A DNA stretch of 45,125 nucleotides, taken from assembly GCA_963575675.1 (NCBI GenBank), contig CAUYUA010000199.1, positions 1 through 45,125 of the forward strand, read 5' to 3'. A program made the translations under genes and the position numbers. Each line of letters starts with the position of its first letter. Within the stretch, counting starts at the first letter, position 1. Of this stretch, positions 25,730 to 33,349 are shown piece after piece. This DNA is from CAUYUA01 sp963575675. GTDB taxonomy: Bacteria > Pseudomonadota > Alphaproteobacteria > Azospirillales > Azospirillaceae. The notes under the pieces were generated by a model. That model was not told the DNA's origin. It searched no databases and saw only the letters and a list, made by a program, of their open reading frames with translations.

Positions 25730-26212
25730 ATGACGGCTCTTGTCTTAGGTGCTCACAAAATACTAAGAGAGCCTCCAATGGAGCGCGCATTGCGAGAGGC
25801 TGAAGCGGCGGCAGTGCGGGGCGAGGTTCCGGTGGGAGCCGTAATTGTTGAAATCACGACCGGCGTAAGTTTGGCGGCGGCGGGAAACCAAGTGGAAGCG
25901 TTGGCGGATCCAACCGCGCACGCCGAACTGTTGGCGATTCGGCGCGCATGCGCCGCCCGAGGGCAACCACGCCTGCCTGAGTGCGATTTATACGTAACTC
26001 TGGAGCCATGCGCAATGTGCGCAGCAGCGATCAGCTTTGCGCGACTTCGGAGGGTGTATTTTGGAGCCTACGACCCGAAGGGAGGAAACATAGAGCACGG
26101 CGCGCGATGGTTTAAGCAAAAAACATGTCACCACGTCCCGGATGTCTATGGCGGTTTTTATGAAATACGATGCCAAACTCTGCTGCGCGATTTTTTTCAA
26201 GGTTTACGTTAG
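25730..26212 (+). CDS. tadA: tRNA-specific adenosine deaminase
   Basis: Deaminates the wobble adenosine of tRNA-Arg(ACG) to inosine. The 160-residue protein has the zinc motifs HAELLAIRRAC and PCAMCAAAI, and the RLRRVYFGAYDPKGG segment of the TadA group. AAGAGGGAAATAAGA ends just before the ATG. It is divergent from hemE across a 250-bp gap in which no gene or site could be supported. A strong terminator lies at 26302-26333. Confidence 0.94.
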   Translation: MTALVLGAHKILREPPMERALREAEAAAVRGEVPVGAVIVEITTGVSLAAAGNQVEALADPTAHAELLAIRRACAARGQPRLPECDLYVTLEPCAMCAAAISFARLRRVYFGAYDPKGGNIEHGARWFKQKTCHHVPDVYGGFYEIRCQTLLRDFFQGLR

Positions 26213-26301
26213 AGTCAATCACATTGCGCCTCCGCGCACTCATAAATCAACGCTCTAATCATCAAAGACCTTCTCAATCATTACGCAACCGACATATTAC
26301 G

Positions 26302-26333
26302 CAACCGAGGCCGTTGTCGGCCTCGGTTGTTTT
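26302..26333 (+). terminator. Intrinsic terminator for tadA
   Basis: An 11-bp perfect stem, CAACCGAGGCC (26302-26312) with GGCCTCGGTTG (26319-26329), followed by TTTTGATT. Strong, pointing to the plus strand. There is no T-run on the minus side for the convergent gene. Confidence 0.88.
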
Positions 26334-26394
26334 GATTCTATTTTGTGCGATCAAAAATCCGAAAAAACTTATTGATGCTTTTTTTTGGCGAAGA

Positions 26395-26805
26395 TTATTT
26401 CTCGACGCTGATGTCGCGCCGCGTGCCGGAGATGGTGATAGTGAAACCGGCAATAACATCGATCAAAGACATCATGATCAAAATAAAAAAGGTGGAGGTT
26501 CCGGCCTTCGGCGAAATCACGAACAAGATGATGCCGCCGGTGAACAACACCAAAGACAAAGCGTGGTCAATGATTGAGGCCACCGAGGTGCGGGTGGACT
26601 TGAGAATCTCGATGAACAACAGCGTAAGGCCAAAAATCGCGATAAAATCTTTGGTGAGAAGTTTCCATGGCGCTCTGGACGCCAAAGTAATGCTCATCAA
26701 CGAACCGTCCAGCTTCTCCACGCCGCCCATAGCGACGAGGAAATAAGCGATCACGGCAAAGCAAAGAAGTGGGACGGATTTCATAACGACGAGAACGGCG
26801 TTCAT
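26395..26805 (-). CDS. Conserved four-helix membrane protein of unknown function
   Basis: A 136-residue protein with four predicted transmembrane segments (LLCFAVIAYFLVAMG; FIAIFGLTLLFIEIL; LSLVLFTGGIILFV; FFILIMMSLIDVIAGF) and short loops. The ATG at 26805 has a good ribosome binding site (CAGGAG); an upstream in-frame extension to 26898 overlaps the diguanylate cyclase gene and is not favoured. It starts 2 bp after the end of the cyclase gene, so they are co-transcribed, suggesting a membrane role connected with c-di-GMP signalling, though this is only a context argument. Confidence 0.7.
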   Translation of the reverse strand: MNAVLVVMKSVPLLCFAVIAYFLVAMGGVEKLDGSLMSITLASRAPWKLLTKDFIAIFGLTLLFIEILKSTRTSVASIIDHALSLVLFTGGIILFVISPKAGTSTFFILIMMSLIDVIAGFTITISGTRRDISVEK

Positions 26806-26806
26806 T

Positions 26807-28096
26807 TTATAAAGCTCCTGAAGTTTCTTTTGCAGGGGACGAATCTTGATCCGTGATAAACACCGCATCCAGGGTCGGCGCGTCAAGAGCGCGGTCAAAC
26901 CACCGATTTAATTGGAGAACGTCCGAGGTCCAAAGTCGCGCTTCGATGTCTGGAGAGGTTGAGCCGAACCGATGCCGTAACAACCGCAGCACCGAATCCG
27001 CTTTTCCCAGCAAAAAACCGGCTTCAATGTTCTTGCGCTTAGCGATCATTTTTACGGATGCAAGGGCTTTCGGCTCTTCTTTTGCCGTAGTGGACGCAGT
27101 CATAAGGCGACTCGAACATTCTACGGACACGGGAGGATTTGAAGCGGCCTCCCACGGCCCGATCACGACACGATTACGTCCAGTTCTTTTTGCTTCATAC
27201 AGTCTGCGATCGCACAAAGCAAGGAGGTCGTCACACTCTAGATTATGGGGAGGAACCATCGCGGCTCCGCCGACGCTCACTGTAACGAAGGGCGCCGTTG
27301 GCGACCATGCATGAGGGATTTCCAAACGAATTACTGATCCGCGTATCGCGCCGCCAAGCGCAAGCGCGCCATCGAGGTCGGTTTCAGGAACCAAGCAAAC
27401 GAATTCTTCGCCGCCATAACGCGCGGCAAGGTCGCCGGAGCGCAAGAACAAACAATTGATGGCTTGAGCGATAAGGCGAAGACATTCATCGCCCGCCTGG
27501 TGTCCGTATCCGTCGTTGTATGCTTTAAAGTTATCAACGTCGAGGATAAACAACCCCAACGAGAATTGATTGCGACGACAACGACGCCATTCGCGTTCCA
27601 GCGTTTCTTGAAATCGTCTACGGTTGGCGATCCCTGTTAAGCCATCAATAAATGACAGCCTTCGCAATTGATCGGCTTGTCGTTTGAGCGTTAGATGATT
27701 TCTAATTCTTGCTTTGACAATCAATGGATTGAACGGCTTGGTGATGAAGTCAATCGCTCCAACATCCAAACCATGCGTTTCCGCATCCAAGTCATCGCGA
27801 GCAGACACAAATATAACCGGAATATTTTGTGTGTCAATATTGCTTTTCAGTCGTGAGCAGACTTCATATCCATCCATTCCCGGCATCATGACGTCAAGAA
27901 GTATAATGTCCGGAAATTTTGATCCGGCGATATCCAATGCTTTTTCACCATTGGCGGCGAAAAAAACTTCATAGTCGTTCTTAAGGATGCGACTCATGAT
28001 TTGGATATTGCTAATGACGTCATCAACAATAAGTATTTTATGTTTCGGCGTATTGACTACGGAAGAAGAAGGTATATTAGAGGAATTCGACATCAT
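26807..28096 (-). CDS. PleD-like response regulator diguanylate cyclase
   Basis: Makes cyclic di-GMP when phosphorylated. A receiver domain comes first (ILIVDDV, phospho-acceptor in DIILLDVMMPG, and the switch lysine in FITKPF), then a GGDEF domain with the active signature GGEEF. RSGD precedes it by five residues (RSGD-LAARY-GGEEF), so the product-inhibition I-site is present. Its ~100-residue C-terminal tail (after VVIGPWEA) has no recognised domain: KRKNIEAGFLLGKADSVLRLLRH, then NRWFDRALDAPTLDAVF. The first of two adjacent ATG codons is used (28096). It is followed 2 bp later by a small membrane protein gene. Confidence 0.88.
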   Translation of the reverse strand: MMSNSSNIPSSSVVNTPKHKILIVDDVISNIQIMSRILKNDYEVFFAANGEKALDIAGSKFPDIILLDVMMPGMDGYEVCSRLKSNIDTQNIPVIFVSARDDLDAETHGLDVGAIDFITKPFNPLIVKARIRNHLTLKRQADQLRRLSFIDGLTGIANRRRFQETLEREWRRCRRNQFSLGLFILDVDNFKAYNDGYGHQAGDECLRLIAQAINCLFLRSGDLAARYGGEEFVCLVPETDLDGALALGGAIRGSVIRLEIPHAWSPTAPFVTVSVGGAAMVPPHNLECDDLLALCDRRLYEAKRTGRNRVVIGPWEAASNPPVSVECSSRLMTASTTAKEEPKALASVKMIAKRKNIEAGFLLGKADSVLRLLRHRFGSTSPDIEARLWTSDVLQLNRWFDRALDAPTLDAVFITDQDSSPAKETSGAL

Positions 28097-28580
28097 GGTT
28101 TGGCTCGGAGTATAAAACAAAATTCGATAAAACGTAGCGAAGGCTCAGAAATATCTCAGAGCCGTTTCCATTTAACCTGGAACAACTCTCACTATAAATG
28201 AAAGTTTACTGTTTTCGCGTTAGATTTTTCTATCAAAAAATATATGACGATCGGAGTTTATAACCTCAATGAGCTTAATTGTTGATTCATAAATTTCGAT
28301 TCCACATAAAAATGGAAAGGCAAGGGTTGCGTTCTCGGAGCGTGGGGAAACATAAGAGATGGTTCGAAAGTCCACTTATGATCCCCGACGACGAGGAACG
28401 CAATCGCTAGACCCATCTAACGCTCGCTTCTAACGCTCGCTGAACCCATCCAATTTTATAATGCGATTGTCCTGAGTCTTCCGCTCATTTCGCTTGAATC
28501 CCGTCGTTTCGCCGAGTACCTTCGCCCAGATAAATTTTGCGCCTTTCGCCCCCAACTTCCAAACGCCATGGAGATGATCG
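28097..28580. other. Intergenic region upstream of the small exported protein
   Basis: A 484-bp gap. It holds the palindromic element at 28327-28403 and the 12-bp tandem repeat that follows. The left part is AT-rich and probably holds the promoter of the diguanylate cyclase gene. No gene was supported here. Confidence 0.45.
28327..28403. repeat. Long palindromic intergenic element
   Basis: An outer stem, TTGCGTTC-TCG with CGAGGAACGCAA (one bulge), encloses an inner GGGGA...ATAAG/CTTAT...TCCCC stem. It is a member of the ATAAG-CTTAT palindrome family. After it come two direct copies of CTAACGCTCGCT (28417-28428 and 28430-28441). Confidence 0.6.
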
Positions 28581-28991
28581 ATGCGTAAGCTGCTTATTGC
28601 GGCCTTGATGCTTGTCCTGCTGCCTCTCTCGGCTCATGCTCAATCGCAACCGGCGGCGCAATCGGTGAAGTCCGGTGGAGGCGCGATGCGCAGCGCTTTG
28701 GTCACGGTGGGAATCGTTGGCGGCGTTGTCGCCGCCGACCTGTTGACCGGCGGCGGGGTGACGTCTTGGGTTTTAGGAAAATCCGCAGCTCCGATTGCAA
28801 CCGTCGTTCCTCCTGCGTCTCCTGCGCTGATGGCTTTGGCGGTGGAGAATAGCGTGGTGTTGGGAACGCGGGCCGCTGCGGCGACTGCGCGCGCTGACGG
28901 CATGGCGTTGGCGTTGTTGCGTCGCGCCGCTACTGTTGTGGTTGGCGGCGTTGCTGGCGGCGTGTTTGGCGATTGGCTTTCCGGGCGTTAA
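28581..28991 (+). CDS. Small exported Gly/Ala-rich protein, function unknown
   Basis: A 136-residue protein with a clear signal peptide (MRKLLIAALMLVLLPLSAHA, then AQS) and two or three glycine-rich hydrophobic stretches (ALVTVGIVGGVVAADLLTGGG; TVVVGGVAGGVFGDWLSG) that could insert in a membrane. GGAG lies at about 28571, just before the ATG. It is not recognised. It precedes hpnN by 210 bp on the same strand, so a link to the hopanoid/outer membrane function is possible but only positional. Confidence 0.6.
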   Translation: MRKLLIAALMLVLLPLSAHAQSQPAAQSVKSGGGAMRSALVTVGIVGGVVAADLLTGGGVTSWVLGKSAAPIATVVPPASPALMALAVENSVVLGTRAAAATARADGMALALLRRAATVVVGGVAGGVFGDWLSGR

Positions 28992-29201
28992 TATTCTTAA
29001 ACAACGCTTGTCTGTTTTATGATGAATCTCCGGGGCCATAAGAGCCTGTTTAGAAAACCTGTCTTCAGATTCCACGGCTTCCGGCGAAAATCTTTCGGAG
29101 CCGAAATGAGGTTGTTTGGAATTGAGATTGGGTTTTCTTGATGGACTCTGGGCCCCGGTTTTGCGTTTGCGGACGTTTTGTCTTTGCGAGCATTGTGACG
29201 C

Positions 29202-31805
29202 ATGAGGGGCGCTGTGACTCTAAAAACGCGCGTTGCCGAAAGGGCGGAGCGGGTGGTTGATGGGTGTCGTCGCTATGCTTGGACGACGGCGTTGCTTGGA
29301 TTGATTTTGACGGGGCCGCTTGGTTGGTATGCGGCGACTCGATTGGGCGTCAACGTCAACACCGACGATCTTTTTTCCGCCGATATTGATTGGCGCAAAC
29401 AAGAAGCCGCTTTTGATCAAGCGTTCCCGCAAAACAGCGGCGCTCTTGTCGTCGTGATTGACGGCGAAACGCCGGATTTGGCGGATGACGCCGCAAGCGC
29501 GCTCGAAAAACACCTAAAAGAGCGGCCTCAATTGTTTCGCGCCGTCCGTCGTCCCGACGCCGAGCCTTTTTTGCGGCAAAATGGTTTGCTGTTTCTGCCG
29601 ACCGACGAGGTGCGGGCAACGACCGAACAAATGATCCAAGCTCAGCCCATGTTGGGTGCTTTGACGGCGGATCCGAGCTTGCGCGGGTTGTTCGGCGCAC
29701 TGAATTTGTTCTTGGAAGGCGTCGCGCGCGGTCTTGCCAAACCAGAGGCGCTTGTTTCTCCGTTGACGGCGATTGCCGACGTCATTGAAGCCACGCTTGA
29801 CGGGCGTTTTAAATCCCTGTCGTGGCAGACGATGATGACCGGCCGCAAACCGTCGATTCTGGAAACCCGTCGTTTCATTCTGGTTCAGCCGGTGTTGGAC
29901 TTCACCGAACTGGCCGCCGGAGGAGACGCCGCCAACGCAATTCGCGATTACGCCCGCGTGCTTGATCTTACGCCGGATCGAGGCGTGCGCGTGCGCTTGA
30001 CGGGGCAGGTTGCGATCGAGAACGAAGAATTTAAAACTCTGGAGCAAGGCGCCGAAATTCAAACGATCGCTTCTTTTTCTTCTGTAGTGCTTTTGTTGTT
30101 TCTGGCGTTGCGCTCTGTGCGTCTAATTATTCCGATTTTGATTACTCTAATGGTTGGTTTGATCGCTACGGGCGCTTTCGCCGCCGCCTCTGTTGGAACG
30201 CTGAATCCGATCTCGGTTGCTTTCGCCGTTATGTTCATCGGCATTGCCGTTGACTTCGGCATTCAGTTCGCCACACGATATCGCGAGGAGCGACATGGGA
30301 TTGATGATGTTGCGGAAGCTTTGCGCCGCACCGCGCGCGGAGTTTGTCGTCCGTTGATTTTGGCCGGCGTCGCGACTGCGGTCGGATTTTTTTCTTTTCT
30401 GCCCACCGACTACACCGGCGTGTCGCAACTGGGGTTGATCGCCGGGACAGGCATGTTGATTGCTCTGCTTCTGAACATTACCTTGTTGCCCGCTTTGCTG
30501 ACGTTGTTCTGTCCGCCCGGCGAACCCCGAGAGATCGGTTATGCTTGTTTGGCGCCGATTGATCGCTTTTTACTGGCGCATCGTTGGTCAATTCGCTTTG
30601 CGGCGTTGGCGGTCTCTGTGTTGGGATTGGTTTTACTGCCGTCTTTGCGTTTTGATTTCAATCCGATGAATTTGCGCGATCCTCACACGGAATCCATCGC
30701 TACAGTTCACGATCTGGCCGATAATCCCGATACGTCTCCATTCACCATCAGCGTTTTGGCTCCTTCGGTGAAGGATGGGGAGGCGTTGGCCGATAAATTG
30801 GAAAAACTGCCCGAAGTTTACCGCGCTCTGGGCGTTCACAGCTTCATTCCCACTCAACAGGAAGAAAAACGCGCTCTGATCGAAGACGCGGCGATGATGT
30901 TGGCCTCTACTCTTGACCCCGGAAAACAACAGCCGCCGCCGTCCGTTGTCGCCATGCGTGAGACTTTGGTCATCTCTATCGACAAGCTGCGCGCCGTGTC
31001 TTCCAGCGGCGTTTTCGGTCGATTGGCCGGTTTGCTGGAGCGCTTAATTCATGATACGGACGCCAAAATGGCTTTGGCGTCCGATGCGCTGTTGAGCGGC
31101 TTTTCCGCGCGTATGGACGGATTACGCATGGCGCTTTCAGCGCAGCTCGTGACTTTGGACTCTATGCCCGAGTCCTTCCGGCGCGGCTGGGTGACGCCCG
31201 ATGGTCGGTGTCGTTTGGAGATCACGCCGAAAGCTGATGGTCGTGATAACGTCGAAATGGCTCGTTTCGCCGCCGCTGTGCGCACTTTGGCTCCCGCCGC
31301 CACCGGAGCTGTGGTCACCGTTCAAGAATCCGCTCGAACCACAACTTATGCATTTCTTCAAGCCGGCGTCGCGGCGTTTGTCGCAATTTTGGCCATGCTC
31401 GTTGTCACCTTGCGTCGCCTGCGCGACATTGCCTTGGTTTTTGCGCCGATGATTTTAGCGGCCTTGATGACGGTTATCAGTTGCGTCGTCTTCGGACCTG
31501 ACATAAACTTTGCGAACATCATTGCCTTGCCCTTGCTGTTCGGCATAGGAGTCGCTTTCAACATCTACTTCGTCGAAAACTGGCGCGCCGGAATCGAAGG
31601 ACCGTTGCAGTCCAGCACTGCGCGAGCAATTCTTTTCAGCGCCATGACCACGGGGGTCGCATTTGGGAGTTTGGCGCTTTCCGACCATCCTGGAACCGCC
31701 TCCATGGGAATTTTGCTCAGTCTGTCATTGGCGTTCACGTTGGTTTCTTCCCTGTTTGTTTTGCCTGCTCTCCTTGGCCCGGTTGAAGCGGCCTCTCCGC
31801 CATAA
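29202..31805 (+). CDS. hpnN: Hopanoid transporter HpnN (MMPL/RND family)
   Basis: An 867-residue RND-superfamily protein of the inner membrane. It shows the two-half RND layout, each half having a helix then a periplasmic loop and five clustered helices (SVVLLLFLALRSVRLIIPILI; AFAVMFIGIAVDFGIQF around residue 345; and ALVFAPMILAALMTVIS; GIGVAFNIYFVENWR near 785). The motif IDFGIQFATRYREE is typical of the MMPL/HpnN group. HpnN moves hopanoids to the outer membrane. mlaA follows directly. No squalene-hopene cyclase gene is in view, so hopanoid production is inferred. The ATG at 29202 is used. Confidence 0.87.
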   Translation: MRGAVTLKTRVAERAERVVDGCRRYAWTTALLGLILTGPLGWYAATRLGVNVNTDDLFSADIDWRKQEAAFDQAFPQNSGALVVVIDGETPDLADDAASALEKHLKERPQLFRAVRRPDAEPFLRQNGLLFLPTDEVRATTEQMIQAQPMLGALTADPSLRGLFGALNLFLEGVARGLAKPEALVSPLTAIADVIEATLDGRFKSLSWQTMMTGRKPSILETRRFILVQPVLDFTELAAGGDAANAIRDYARVLDLTPDRGVRVRLTGQVAIENEEFKTLEQGAEIQTIASFSSVVLLLFLALRSVRLIIPILITLMVGLIATGAFAAASVGTLNPISVAFAVMFIGIAVDFGIQFATRYREERHGIDDVAEALRRTARGVCRPLILAGVATAVGFFSFLPTDYTGVSQLGLIAGTGMLIALLLNITLLPALLTLFCPPGEPREIGYACLAPIDRFLLAHRWSIRFAALAVSVLGLVLLPSLRFDFNPMNLRDPHTESIATVHDLADNPDTSPFTISVLAPSVKDGEALADKLEKLPEVYRALGVHSFIPTQQEEKRALIEDAAMMLASTLDPGKQQPPPSVVAMRETLVISIDKLRAVSSSGVFGRLAGLLERLIHDTDAKMALASDALLSGFSARMDGLRMALSAQLVTLDSMPESFRRGWVTPDGRCRLEITPKADGRDNVEMARFAAAVRTLAPAATGAVVTVQESARTTTYAFLQAGVAAFVAILAMLVVTLRRLRDIALVFAPMILAALMTVISCVVFGPDINFANIIALPLLFGIGVAFNIYFVENWRAGIEGPLQSSTARAILFSAMTTGVAFGSLALSDHPGTASMGILLSLSLAFTLVSSLFVLPALLGPVEAASPP

Positions 31806-31907
31806 ATGGAAATGGAGTAAAGAGATACGCTAAAACGCGGGGTTGTCCTTGACTTCAGCTGGAAATTAAACGACTCTCTACAATAGCCCTTTTCGTGGAC
31901 AGGTGTC

Positions 31908-32786
31908 ATGCATCAAAACCTGAAGCCAATGGCGGATTTTCAGCCATCTGCGCAACCAGAGCAACGTTATGGTTGGCAAAAAGAAACAAAAAGAAAAATG
32001 GGCCAGTCGTTTGCGCTTGCCGTTGCTTTGAGTTTAACGGTTGCTGGTTGCGCGACGCCTCCTTCGGATCCTGCGGCCCTGATCGATTATGAGAAAACCA
32101 ATGACCCGCTGGAGCCCACAAATCGCTATGTGTTCGAACTAAACCGTGCGGCCGATATTTTTGTGATTCGACCGATTGCCGAAATCTATCGAACTGTGCT
32201 GCCTGATCCGGTGCAAGACCGTGTTCGCAACATTATCGGCAATATGGGCGAGCCCGTGACGTTTGCCAATGCTTTGCTGCAAGGACGATTTGACGACGGT
32301 ATGACCTCAGTGGGTCGTTTTTTGATTAATTCAACATTGGGCATTGGCGGTATTTTTGATGTTGCGACAGACTTCGGTTTGCCGGAGCAGCACGCTGACT
32401 TTGGTCAAACTCTTTATACTTGGGGCGTCGGAGACGGGCCTTATTTGGTGTTGCCGTTGTTTGGTCCGTCTAATCCGCGCGACGCATTGGGACTTGGCGT
32501 GGACACGCTGATGGATCCGGTTGGCTACGGCTTCAAAGAAGGCGGCATGGTTACCGCAAATTACGCCAAAACCGGCGCCGACGGCGCGGATAAGAGAGCC
32601 GGGTATATCGAGCCGCTGGATGCTATGGAGCGGAACTCGGTTGATTTCTATGCCAAGATGCGCAGCATGTCGCGTCAACATCGCCAAGAGCAGCTTCTGG
32701 GTAAAAAGAGCAGTAGTCCGGGCAGCGACACGTATGATCTTTATGATGATCCGGTGGAGAGTAAAAAAACTTCTGGGCGTAAATAA
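31908..32786 (+). CDS. mlaA: MlaA/VacJ outer-membrane lipid asymmetry lipoprotein
   Basis: A 292-residue lipoprotein. The lipobox is TVAGCATPP (acylated Cys), preceded by a hydrophobic leader; the family signature NDPLEPTNRYVFELNRAAD follows, then FINSTLGIGG-like sequence (FLINSTLGIGGIFDVA) and ADFGQTLYTWGVGDGPYLVLPLFGP. It removes misplaced phospholipids from the outer leaflet. The ATG at 31998 (MGQSF) would give a normal-length signal peptide and may be the true start; the one at 31908 adds 30 residues. It follows hpnN at 102 bp. Confidence 0.9.
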   Translation: MHQNLKPMADFQPSAQPEQRYGWQKETKRKMGQSFALAVALSLTVAGCATPPSDPAALIDYEKTNDPLEPTNRYVFELNRAADIFVIRPIAEIYRTVLPDPVQDRVRNIIGNMGEPVTFANALLQGRFDDGMTSVGRFLINSTLGIGGIFDVATDFGLPEQHADFGQTLYTWGVGDGPYLVLPLFGPSNPRDALGLGVDTLMDPVGYGFKEGGMVTANYAKTGADGADKRAGYIEPLDAMERNSVDFYAKMRSMSRQHRQEQLLGKKSSSPGSDTYDLYDDPVESKKTSGRK

Positions 32787-32934
32787 AGTCCTAGAACCGC
32801 GTTTTTGGCTGCAAGAGGGCAGGGGGGGAGCGAGAGTTCTCCCACCCTTGTTCATCGTAGTGCGAGTGTCTTGTGCTTTATGAGTATTCTTGTTTTGCAT
32901 ATCTTATTTAATGAGGCATCTGAGGAAAGTTTAT

Positions 32935-33070
32935 TGACGCTTTTTTCTTGCGGCGTCACTGAATTAAAACGGCCTATGCGCTTTCGGTTGTTACAGTCTC
33001 CAGGTCATGGTTTCCAAAGGCCTCTCGGCCTTTGGCGGGTCCAGGGCAGAGCCCTGGCCTTTCTTTGTTT
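32935..33070 (+). repeat. Dispersed ~130-bp intergenic repeat, copy 2
   Basis: Close match to the reverse complement of 4975-5105. It includes TTACAGTCTCCAGGTCATGG, the hairpin CCAAAGGCC-TCTC-GGCCTTTGG and the hairpin CCAGGGC-AGAG-CCCTGG. The second hairpin is followed by CCTTTCTTTGTTTTTTG, so it could also terminate transcription toward the WD40-caspase gene. Confidence 0.78.
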
Positions 33071-33194
33071 TTTGCTTCCTTTCTTCTGTCTTTCTTTCTT
33101 TCTCTAAGCTGCTGTCCGAAACATCGGCGGCTCATCGGCTCATCGGCTCATCGGATACAATTCTTTGATATAGGATAGGCTCCCCAGAATAGAG

Positions 33195-33305
33195 AAAGAC
33201 CGGGAGGTTTTTGGAAACCATAACTTGAAGGCTATGACACCGAAGACGTGTGAGCCGTTTTAATTCGGTGACGTCGCAAGGAGAAAGCGCCAATAAGTTT
33301 TTTCA
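33195..33305 (-). repeat. Dispersed ~130-bp intergenic repeat, degenerate copy 3
   Basis: Runs the same way as copy 1 (4975-5105), with shared ACCGGGAGG, TTTGGAAACCAT, ACTTG, GACG and GGTGA blocks, but lacks the complete first hairpin. It is inverted relative to copy 2, which lies ~125 bp upstream. Confidence 0.65.
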
Positions 33306-33349
33306 GGTTTTCGAAGGACTTCTGCGTTCTCTTTCTCTGAAATTTAGAA

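Larger units (their letters stand above)
32787..33349. other. Repeat-rich intergenic region upstream of the WD40-caspase gene
   Basis: A 563-bp gap with two copies of the dispersed ~130-bp repeat in opposite orientation (32935-33070 and 33195-33305), separated by ~125 bp that hold three copies of the 8-bp unit CGGCTCAT (33128-33151). A G-rich hairpin-like stretch (32815-32850) follows mlaA. No gene was found. Confidence 0.6.

Noticed and set aside
26170..26577. Plus-strand frames through the tadA terminator and the small membrane gene
   Set aside because: They are shadows of the minus-strand gene and run through a strong terminator.
28417..28441. Tandem CTAACGCTCGCT copies and the CGGCTCAT array at 33128 as CRISPR-like repeats
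   Set aside because: No spacers, only two or three short units, and no cas genes in the window.
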